DNA from: Acidobacteriaceae bacterium | Lineage (GTDB): Bacteria; Acidobacteriota; Terriglobia; Terriglobales; Acidobacteriaceae | Length of the DNA: 7,665 bases | Direction: 5' to 3' | Assembly (NCBI GenBank): GCA_027307295.1 | Contig: DAHUXF010000126.1 | Coordinates: forward strand, 1 to 7,665 | In this document: piece after piece, positions 1 through 5,198 of the stretch | Position numbering within the stretch: position 1 is the first letter of the stretch | Layout: the number at the start of each line of letters is the position of its first letter | Program-made: the position numbers and the translations under genes | The notes under the pieces: generated by a model | Told to the model about the DNA's origin: nothing | Seen by the model: the letters and a program-made list of their open reading frames with translations, nothing else | The model's database searches: none

Positions 1-224
1 AGCAGTTGCAGAGTGCTGCAACCAGCGATGCAGAGATAGTCACCGCCTCGCCCAAACCAATCAGCGCACTGGGGGTTGTCTTCGCAGTCTTGATATCCGC
101 CTTCAAGGCCATAGGTGGCGCCTTCGCTGGCTTGAAATCTGCCTTCAAGCGGCATCCGGCCGGGGCGAAGGGAAAAGTGGATACCCAAAAAACCAAAGAC
201 GCTCCAGCCGGCAACCCAAAGTAA
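1..224 (+). CDS. coxG: CoxG-like (SRPBCC family) protein, C-terminal end only
   Basis: The reading frame is open to the left edge, so this is the last 73 residues of a longer protein. Only a tail is visible: a short Ala/Ser/Thr-rich linker, a hydrophobic helix (ISALGVVFAVLISAF), an amphipathic stretch with phenylalanine every seventh residue, and a Lys-rich end. The globular lipid/quinone-binding SRPBCC domain would lie upstream. CoxG-family proteins sit next to coxD/coxE in carbon monoxide dehydrogenase clusters and recruit the enzyme to the cytoplasmic membrane; some carry such a hydrophobic tail. The stop TAA shares its last A with the ATG of coxD, so the two genes are translationally coupled. 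The family call rests mainly on gene context and tail type because the diagnostic domain is missing. Another small membrane-anchored accessory protein is the main alternative. Confidence 0.6.
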   Translation, partial: QLQSAATSDAEIVTASPKPISALGVVFAVLISAFKAIGGAFAGLKSAFKRHPAGAKGKVDTQKTKDAPAGNPK

Positions 225-1132
225 TGGCTACCCCGACCCTCGCCAAAGCAAGAGCAGTACAGGATATCCCCGCTGTAGTTCGTGGCTTTGAGCAACTCGG
301 ATACATCACCGACCCTTCGTTGGCGACAGTTGTTTTTTTAACGTTGAAGTTAGGCAAGCCACTGCTGCTGGAAGGGCATGCCGGTCTGGGCAAGACCGAA
401 GTCGCGAAGGTTTTAGCGGCTTTTTTGGGCACGCGGCTAATCCGCCTCCAATGCTATGAAGGTCTGGATGTAAATTCGGCGGTGTACGAATGGAATTATC
501 AGAAACAACTGCTTGCCATCAAGATTGAAGAAAACACCGGCCAGTCCATCATAGAAAAAGAAAAGCACATCTTTGGACGCGAGTTTCTGATGGAGCGGCC
601 GCTGCTTCAGGCAGTGCAGGAAGTGGAAATTTCTCCTGTGCTGCTGGTGGACGAAGTGGATCGCGCGGACGAGGCTTTCGAAGCCTTTCTGCTGGAATTG
701 CTCTCCGACTTTCAGATCACGGTCCCGGAACTGGGGACGATCAAGGCAAAACATCCTCCCCTGGTTGTGCTTACATCCAACCGCAGCCGTGAGTTGAGTG
801 ACGCTCTGAAGCGCCGCTGTCTCTACCATTGGATCGAATATCCCACTCTTGAAAAAGAGAGAAAGATTGTGGCGGCCCGGCTGCCCGGCATCGCCGATGA
901 ACTGGAAAGGCAGGTGGTCGGGTTTGTTCAATCAGTACGCGGGCTTAATCTCATTAAATCCCCCGGAGTGGCGGAAACGCTGGATTGGGCGCAGGCCCTG
1001 ATGGCGCTTGGCAAGACGCGGCTCGATTCGGCAGTGGTGGAGGAAACGCTGGGGTGCCTTTCCAAGTCCATGGACGACACGGCAAGAATCAAAGCTGCCG
1101 GCATTGAAAAGATGATCGCGGAAGTTGGCTGA
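224..1132 (+). CDS. coxD: CoxD, MoxR-family AAA+ ATPase for Mo-hydroxylase maturation
   Basis: This 302-residue cytoplasmic ATPase has a complete AAA+ core: Walker A GHAGLGKT (residues 51-58), Walker B LLVDEVDRAD (140-149), sensor 1 VVLTSN (181-186) and the arginine-finger region LSDALKRRC (191-199). The lid helices follow to the end. The wording around the motifs (LLLEGHAGLGKT, LTSNRSRELSDALKRRCL) matches the CoxD branch of MoxR ATPases. In Oligotropha, CoxD is established as an ATP-dependent chaperone needed to build the sulfur- and copper-containing Mo active site of CO dehydrogenase; it works with the VWA protein CoxE, which is encoded next. The ATG overlaps the upstream stop in TAATG with no obvious Shine-Dalgarno site, so translation probably depends on re-initiation. 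No key residue is missing. The substrate enzyme could be another xanthine-oxidase-family hydroxylase rather than true CO dehydrogenase, because coxL is not visible. Confidence 0.93.
   Translation: MATPTLAKARAVQDIPAVVRGFEQLGYITDPSLATVVFLTLKLGKPLLLEGHAGLGKTEVAKVLAAFLGTRLIRLQCYEGLDVNSAVYEWNYQKQLLAIKIEENTGQSIIEKEKHIFGREFLMERPLLQAVQEVEISPVLLVDEVDRADEAFEAFLLELLSDFQITVPELGTIKAKHPPLVVLTSNRSRELSDALKRRCLYHWIEYPTLEKERKIVAARLPGIADELERQVVGFVQSVRGLNLIKSPGVAETLDWAQALMALGKTRLDSAVVEETLGCLSKSMDDTARIKAAGIEKMIAEVG
1120..1124 (+). promoter_or_regulatory. Shine-Dalgarno site setting the coxE start
   Basis: GGAAG lies inside the last codons of coxD, nine bases before the ATG at 1134. It directly abuts the in-frame TTG at 1125, so that longer start has no usable spacing. 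This favours ATG 1134. Confidence 0.6.
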
Positions 1133-1133
1133 T

Positions 1134-2276
1134 ATGGCTGAGCCGGAATTCGTCGGACTGAACGATGCCATCCTTCTTTTTTGCCGCTTCGCCAGAGCCA
1201 ACGGACTGTCGGCGAGCGTAAAGGAAAGTATCGGCGCGCTTGAAGCCGCCATGACCGTCGGTGTTCAGGACCGGCAAGTCCTGAAGGCAGCATTGCGGGC
1301 TGTACTGTGCTCGTCCCGGCAAGAGTGGGAGCGCTTTGAAGAACTTTTTGACGCATTTTGGGGCTTCAAACAAGCTGGCCTGGAACCAGCGCAACGCAAG
1401 AGGCCCAATAAGTCCGCACTAGACACTCAGACGCAACAGGACAAGGCCGTTCTGATGCTGCCAACATCTTCAGACACCGCGCTTTCAGAAAGCGAGCAGG
1501 GCAAGGCCGTGCTGGGCGCTACGGCCCATGAGCGGCTGAAGCAGGCGGATTTTTCCCAGATTGCCGAGGGTGAAATCGCGGACCTTGAGAGAATCGCGCT
1601 GCACTTGTTGCGCCAGATGAGCATGCGGCTCTCGCGGCGGCTCAAGGTGTCACGATTGCATAACCAGGTTGATCTGCGCAGGACGATTCGGCACAGCATC
1701 AGCCACGGCGGTGATCCCATCGATCTCCGCTTTCGGGGGAAGAAGTTGCAGCAGCAGAAGCTGGTGATCCTGCTGGATGTGAGCGGGTCCATGAACCCGT
1801 ACAGCTTATTTCTGGTGAGATTTGCCTACGTGCTGCAAAAGTATTTCAAGCATGTAGACACGTTTCTTTTCAGCACGCAGCTTACAGACATCACTGCCGC
1901 ATTGCGGAAGCGCCAACTGCGGGAAGCCTTACAAGCGCTGTCACAAGAGACCGCAGGCTGGTCCGGCGGGACCATGATCGGAGAGTCGCTGCGCGAGTTC
2001 AGGACCCATTATGGCCGCCTGTTGTCACGGGACACGTTGTTCATCATCCTGAGTGATGGGTGGGACACGGGCGAACCGAAGAAGCTGGCGGCTGAACTGA
2101 GCGCCATCAAGCGGCGGACAAAAAAAGTGATTTGGTTGAATCCATTATTGGGCCTGGAGGGATATCAACCGTTGACTCGCGGCATGAGCGTCGCTTTGCC
2201 GCATATTGACGTTTTTGCGCCGGCGCATAATGTAGCGAGCCTGCTGGAACTGGAGCGGCATCTGCAGAGCAGATAA
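1134..2276 (+). CDS. coxE: CoxE, von Willebrand factor A domain maturation protein
   Basis: This 380-residue cytoplasmic protein starts one base after the coxD stop. The N-terminal part (1-80) is helical. Residues about 84-135 form a polar, probably disordered linker containing a repeated QxKAVL motif 20 residues apart. The C-terminal VWA domain (about 207-375) carries a full metal-ion-dependent adhesion site: DVSGS (Asp215, Ser217, Ser219), Thr280 in SGGT and Asp308 in LSDGWD. MoxR ATPases commonly pair with VWA proteins, and CoxD-CoxE is such a pair; in Oligotropha, CoxE is implicated in post-translational assembly, notably copper insertion, of the CO dehydrogenase active site. Downstream residues KVIWLNPLLGLEGYQP and FAPAHNVASLLELE are typical of the CoxE family. 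The gene ends in two adjacent in-frame stops, TAA TAG. An upstream TTG at 1125 would add three residues but lacks ribosome-site spacing. Confidence 0.92.
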   Translation: MAEPEFVGLNDAILLFCRFARANGLSASVKESIGALEAAMTVGVQDRQVLKAALRAVLCSSRQEWERFEELFDAFWGFKQAGLEPAQRKRPNKSALDTQTQQDKAVLMLPTSSDTALSESEQGKAVLGATAHERLKQADFSQIAEGEIADLERIALHLLRQMSMRLSRRLKVSRLHNQVDLRRTIRHSISHGGDPIDLRFRGKKLQQQKLVILLDVSGSMNPYSLFLVRFAYVLQKYFKHVDTFLFSTQLTDITAALRKRQLREALQALSQETAGWSGGTMIGESLREFRTHYGRLLSRDTLFIILSDGWDTGEPKKLAAELSAIKRRTKKVIWLNPLLGLEGYQPLTRGMSVALPHIDVFAPAHNVASLLELERHLQSR

Positions 2277-2341
2277 TAGTGTTGCAGCAAGAAGGCGTGC
2301 GGAGCATATTAGTTACAAGACCGGAACGGCGGGATTGCTTC

Positions 2342-2346
2342 AGGAA
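2342..2346 (+). promoter_or_regulatory. Shine-Dalgarno site for the XdhC-YHS gene
   Basis: AGGAA is six bases before ATG 2353 and three before ATG 2350. The spacing favours 2353, which also places the first residues (MEDFLQL) where XdhC-family proteins usually begin. An in-frame TTG at 2335 lacks a site of its own. Confidence 0.55.
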
Positions 2347-2352
2347 TCTATG

Positions 2353-3339
2353 ATGGAAGACTTCCTCCAATTGACGTCAGAATTGCTGGCCCAGGGCGCA
2401 CCGTTTGCCGTGGCCACGGTGGTCCGCTGCCTGCCGCCGACTTCGGGCAAGCCGGGGGACAAAGCCATCATTCACGCGGACGGCAAGATCCGGGGGTGGA
2501 TTGGCGGCGGTTGCGTGCAGCCGCTGGCCGCGAAAGAGGCACTGAAAGCCTTGCAGGATGGTCTTCCCCGGCTGGTGCGGATCAGCCCGTCAAAGGAAAC
2601 GCCCGAAGAAGGGATTGTCGATTACACCATGACGTGCCACAGCGGCGGAGCCATGGACATCTATATTGAGCCTGTGCTGCCCCGGCCTCATCTTGTGCTC
2701 CTTGGCCGTTCGCCGGTGGCACAGACACTCGCGCGGCTCGCCAGGACGATTGGTTATAACGTCTCGGTTGTTGCTTATGAAGCTATGGAAGAGCAATTTG
2801 CAGATGCCCGGTTGGTTGCGACCAAAGACTACGCTCTTGAATCCATCGCCACTTCGTCACAAACATTGATTGTTGTATCCACACAAGGCGAAGACGATGA
2901 GGACGCTTTGGAACAGGCATTGAAGGTAGATTCGCTTTACGTTGCCTTTGTCGCCAGTAAAACAAAAGCGGACAAAGTATTTGATTACCTGAAGGCGAGA
3001 GGCATACCACCGGCGAAGATCAACCGTGTCAAGGCCCCCGCCGGACTGGACATTCACGCCAGGTCTCCAGAAGAGATTGCCGTAAGCATTCTTGCAGAGA
3101 TGATTCAGGTGCGCAGCCAGGCGGCAAAGACTATGGACAAACCCAAGGCTGTATCTTTGCCGGTGCTGAATGCCGAAGCGAAAGACCTGGTTTGCGGCAT
3201 GAGCGTTGAGATGAGCCATGCCAAATATAAGGCTGAGTATCAGGGAAAGACATTTTACTTCTGTTGCGCTGGCTGCAAGCAGGCTTTTGAGGGTGATCCA
3301 ACACGTTATCTGCAAGCCGCTCCAGCGGTTCCCGAGTAG
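2353..3339 (+). CDS. coxF: XdhC/CoxF-family maturation factor with C-terminal YHS domain
   Basis: This 328-residue protein has three parts. Residues about 5-75 form the XdhC/CoxI N-terminal domain (ATVVRCLPPTSGKPGDKA, then GWIGGGCVQP with Cys54), followed by the CHSGGAMDIYIEP motif (95-107). Residues about 112-253 form the XdhC Rossmann domain, ending in GLDIHARSPEEIAVSILAE. After a linker comes a YHS domain (about 278-322) with DLVCGM and FYFCCAGCKQAF; cysteines 281, 304, 305 and 308 are likely metal ligands. XdhC proteins bind molybdenum cofactor and help sulfurate it before insertion into Mo hydroxylases. CoxF is linked to copper insertion in CO dehydrogenase, and YHS domains occur in copper ATPases and other metal-handling proteins. 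The usual dinucleotide motif GxGxxA appears as GRSPVA, with two of the glycines changed. The gene lies 76 bases after coxE, in the same direction, so probably in the same operon. The symbol follows gene order; coxI is the alternative paralogue. Confidence 0.9.
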   Translation: MEDFLQLTSELLAQGAPFAVATVVRCLPPTSGKPGDKAIIHADGKIRGWIGGGCVQPLAAKEALKALQDGLPRLVRISPSKETPEEGIVDYTMTCHSGGAMDIYIEPVLPRPHLVLLGRSPVAQTLARLARTIGYNVSVVAYEAMEEQFADARLVATKDYALESIATSSQTLIVVSTQGEDDEDALEQALKVDSLYVAFVASKTKADKVFDYLKARGIPPAKINRVKAPAGLDIHARSPEEIAVSILAEMIQVRSQAAKTMDKPKAVSLPVLNAEAKDLVCGMSVEMSHAKYKAEYQGKTFYFCCAGCKQAFEGDPTRYLQAAPAVPE

Positions 3340-3358
3340 GTGTACCGTCCTCGCCGCA

Positions 3359-3415
3359 GATTTGCGCGGATGAATGCGGCATTAAGGCCTTAGCACTGAT
3401 TTACACGGATGAATG
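3359..3415. repeat. Degenerate direct repeat GATTTRCRCGGATGAATG, two copies
   Basis: Copies at 3359-3376 and 3398-3415 agree at 16 of 18 bases and are 39 bases apart. The wording resembles the 'cagatttacacggatgaat' type of intergenic sequence seen dispersed in many bacterial genomes. That likeness is from memory, and only the two local copies can be seen directly. Confidence 0.5.
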
Positions 3416-3488
3416 TTGATCAGGAAAGTTCTGCCCAATGAAATCCAAATAGGCATCCTCTGCGTACGCCACGCAGCAAGTTTTCTGC

Positions 3489-3517
3489 CTTCGTGTCCCT
3501 TTGTGTCCTTGGTGGTT
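3489..3517. repeat. Dispersed-repeat-like intergenic segment
   Basis: Two adjacent imperfect decamers, TCGTGTCCCT (3491-3500) and TTGTGTCCTT (3501-3510), agree at 8 of 10 bases and are followed by GGTGGTTCAG. Read on the other strand this is the 'accaccaaggacacaaagg' kind of sequence familiar as an intergenic repeat in unrelated bacterial phyla. It sits 74 bases after the GGATGAATG repeat pair, consistent with one composite remnant. The family assignment is from memory. Confidence 0.45.
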
Positions 3518-3838
3518 CAGTCAGAAAAAATACGAGCCGCGAAATCAACGCGAATCTAGCCTTGTACTACTGATCGCCACTGAGCGGTTCAGGCTCAATC
3601 CACACCACTAACGAAATGTATCACAGCATCCGTTCACATGGTTGCTGACCAAAATGGCATTGCCGCCGAATCTCTTCGGCGCGCACTCTTTGATGCTGCC
3701 GTAAAGCGAATCATTCTAGCGAAGAGTAAAGAGAAGCTACAAGGCTTCCTAAGAAATGTCTTAAAGTGTTTTATTACTTTATCAAACCCCACTGCTCAAG
3801 CTGAACATTCTGGCTCCAGCCCTAGCTCCAGCATCTTG

Positions 3839-3974
3839 ATTATGCCCTCTCATGCTTCATTTGTACGGCGGAAGTAACTAAGGAACGAAAATTATCTCTA
3901 GCTATCATTTTATTTAGTGGCCTACAAGTGAAACAATGTCACCTTTATCGTCACTATTAACTAGAGGGCATAAT
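3839..3974. repeat. Perfect 12-base inverted repeat flanking 112 bases
   Basis: ATTATGCCCTCT (3839-3850) is the exact reverse complement of AGAGGGCATAAT (3963-3974). The 112 bases between carry no gene and look AT-rich. The layout could be the ends of a very short non-autonomous element or a long-range RNA stem. No target-site duplication is visible at the outer edges, which weakens the mobile-element reading. Confidence 0.4.
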
Positions 3975-4161
3975 GAAAGGCCGTTACGTTTACGGCTCGG
4001 ATGAAGCGTGTGGTTCAGTATGTTGCTGCTAGGAATTGCTATGGGTATCATGGCCAATTCTTACTCGCATCTGTAATAACTAGAAGTCAATTCACAATGT
4101 CACGAAAATGTCTTGGGTAGAAGTGTGCTCTCTCGGCCATGTATCTAAATAGAAAATAAAT

Positions 4162-4166
4162 GGAGA
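4162..4166 (+). promoter_or_regulatory. Shine-Dalgarno site for the secreted-protein gene
   Basis: GGAGA starts six bases (counted from GGAG) before ATG 4172. It overlaps the earlier in-frame ATG at 4160, which therefore cannot use it. This makes MNGRF the likely N-terminus and gives a cleaner signal peptide. Confidence 0.65.
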
Positions 4167-4171
4167 TCAAA

Positions 4172-4999
4172 ATGAACGGGCGATTTATCAGCATGGTAAT
4201 TAGCGTATTTATGACAGCGTTGCTGCCCTTAGCAGCTCAGACGGGTGCACCCGCAAATGACGATTTTGGTGGTGCCACCGTTGTCCAGGCGCTGCCGTTT
4301 GGGACAACCGAGAATACCAGCGGCGCCACGGTGACCGCGGATGACCCATTTTGTGCCGGGCGTAGTGCGACAGTGTGGTTTTCCTTTACTCCTAGCCAGG
4401 ACATGACCATACAAGCCACCACATTTGGCAGTAATTATGACACCACATTGTCTGTGTGGACCGGCAGCCGCGGCGCTCTTAATTTGGTTGCCTGTAATGA
4501 TGATTCGCAAGGGACACTGCAATCCCGGGTCTTTTTTAATGCAACCGCAGGAGTGACTTACTTCTTCATGGCGTCAGCCTTTGGCTCAGAGGCGGGAGGA
4601 CACTTGGTGTTTAATGTGCTCCAGGCCCCTCCTGCCCTTGCTATTTCCCTGGACGTTGCCCAGTTTGGAAGTGTTGATCCGACCACGGGCGTGGCCACTA
4701 TCAATGGAACTGCGAGTTGCAACCGGCCAACATTCATCAACCTCTCTGGCCAACTAAAGCGAAACCTTGGAACCAACGTGATAAGCGGCTTTTTCTTCGC
4801 CTTCGTTTCATGCAACGGAACCGGCTCGTGGACAGCGACGATGGTTTCCCCGCCTTCTCTGTCCAATGGTCGATCCAACCCACTCTTCGTTCCGGGAAAG
4901 GCAGAGGTAGCTGCTTCAGCATTTGCCTTCGATCCCGATACTGCTGATTTTGCTCAGGCCCATATTACGACGTCGGTGGTCTTACAAGGCTCACACTGA
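4172..4999 (+). CDS. Secreted two-domain beta-sandwich protein, function unknown
   Basis: This 275-residue protein begins with a Sec-type signal peptide: Arg4, a hydrophobic core up to about residue 20, and likely cleavage near LAA/Q (22/23). The first mature domain (about 27-152) begins ANDDFGGATVV and contains TVWFSFTPSQDMTIQATT, TTLSVWTG and GVTYFFMASAFGSEAGG. This is the pattern of pre-peptidase C-terminal (PPC)-like or related jelly-roll domains found on secreted bacterial proteins. Its Cys61 and Cys108 may form a disulfide. The second domain (about 157-272) has a GVATINGTASC start, a central VSCNGTGSWTATM and a late PGKAEVAASAFAF; this loosely resembles the actinobacterial DUF6299 layout, with Cys183 and Cys214 as a second possible pair. 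No catalytic motif, lipobox or membrane anchor is seen. It is transcribed alone, towards the liv operon. A binding or surface-associated role is possible but not shown. Confidence 0.82.
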   Translation: MNGRFISMVISVFMTALLPLAAQTGAPANDDFGGATVVQALPFGTTENTSGATVTADDPFCAGRSATVWFSFTPSQDMTIQATTFGSNYDTTLSVWTGSRGALNLVACNDDSQGTLQSRVFFNATAGVTYFFMASAFGSEAGGHLVFNVLQAPPALAISLDVAQFGSVDPTTGVATINGTASCNRPTFINLSGQLKRNLGTNVISGFFFAFVSCNGTGSWTATMVSPPSLSNGRSNPLFVPGKAEVAASAFAFDPDTADFAQAHITTSVVLQGSH

Positions 5000-5042
5000 T
5001 GCTTTGATCCCGATGTAGAGATGTAGATAAGTAGCTCATAAC

Positions 5043-5084
5043 AGTGGACCTGACATAAGTGTAAACGTACACAGCAGGTCCACT
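5043..5084. terminator. Long hairpin between convergent genes, possible bidirectional terminator
   Basis: AGTGGACCTG (5043-5052) pairs perfectly with CAGGTCCACT (5075-5084). Inside it a second stem, GTGTA/TACAC (5059-5063 with 5068-5072), closes on an AACG loop, leaving an asymmetric internal bulge. It lies between two genes whose 3' ends face each other, the usual site for a shared terminator. Neither side has a run of U after the stem, so it is not a canonical intrinsic terminator. It may stop transcription weakly, protect 3' ends, or bind a protein. Confidence 0.5.
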
Positions 5085-5163
5085 TGCAATTCTGCACGCG
5101 TTCCTGAGATCCGCAACGGTTACATGCGCCCCCAAAGGAGTGCGAACGCGATTGACTGCTTGG

Positions 5164-5193
5164 CCCCCACCCCCGCGAGACAAAGCCCACCCC
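5164..5193 (-). other. Potential G-quadruplex just past the livM stop
   Basis: On the minus strand four G-runs follow one another: GGGG, T, GGG, an 11-base spacer, GGGGG, T, GGGGG. This fits a three-tier G-quadruplex with loops of 1, 11 and 1 bases. It begins five bases after the livM stop codon and would be in the 3' untranslated part of the liv transcript, upstream of the convergent hairpin. Folding is predicted only from the sequence pattern. Confidence 0.4.
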
Positions 5194-5198
5194 ACACG

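Larger units (their letters stand above)
3340..4171. other. Long intergenic stretch without a convincing gene
   Basis: The region lies between the cox accessory genes and the secreted-protein gene and looks AT-richer than its neighbours, especially after 3700. It holds dispersed-repeat-like pieces (3359-3415, 3489-3517), a 10-base palindrome TAAGGCCTTA (3383-3392), hairpins CTGCGT/ACGCAG (3460-3476) and CGCCGAA/TTCGGCG (3664-3681), and a 12-base inverted repeat (3839-3974). A 79-codon frame at 3638-3877 has no ribosome site and no recognisable domain, and I do not count it as a gene. I found no clear sigma-70 promoter or tRNA. The stretch may be the eroded remains of a mobile element or lost genes, which is inference. 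Confidence 0.6.

Noticed and set aside
1125..1133. TTG start for coxE three codons upstream
   Set aside because: It directly abuts the GGAAG site with no spacing, while ATG 1134 has a nine-base spacer.
437..1394. Minus-strand open frames of 101-164 codons opposite coxD and coxE
   Set aside because: They show no domain and lie antisense to well-supported genes.
2335..2352. TTG 2335 or ATG 2350 as start of the XdhC-YHS gene
   Set aside because: ATG 2353 is best spaced from AGGAA, and homologues usually begin near MEDFLQL.
3315..3330. Hairpin AGCCGC/GCGGTT at the end of the XdhC-YHS gene as a terminator
   Set aside because: Only a short stem with one wobble pair, located inside the coding sequence and without a following T-run.
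3560..3630. tRNA-like or attachment-site-like segment (GGTTCAGGCTCAATCC)
   Set aside because: It recalls a T-arm, but no acceptor, D or anticodon stems can be built around it.
3664..3681. Seven-base hairpin CGCCGAA/TTCGGCG as a terminator of the cox genes
   Set aside because: It is more than 320 bases past the last cox gene, and only a weak three-T run follows.
3638..3877. 79-codon open frame in the long intergenic region
   Set aside because: No ribosome site before the ATG, no recognisable domain or signal, a Ser/Pro-rich tail and a strong small hairpin inside it. It is most likely a chance frame.
4070..4150. Sigma-70 promoter before the secreted-protein gene
   Set aside because: TAATAA (4074-4079 region) and TATCTA (4142-4147) have no partner -35 box at acceptable spacing.
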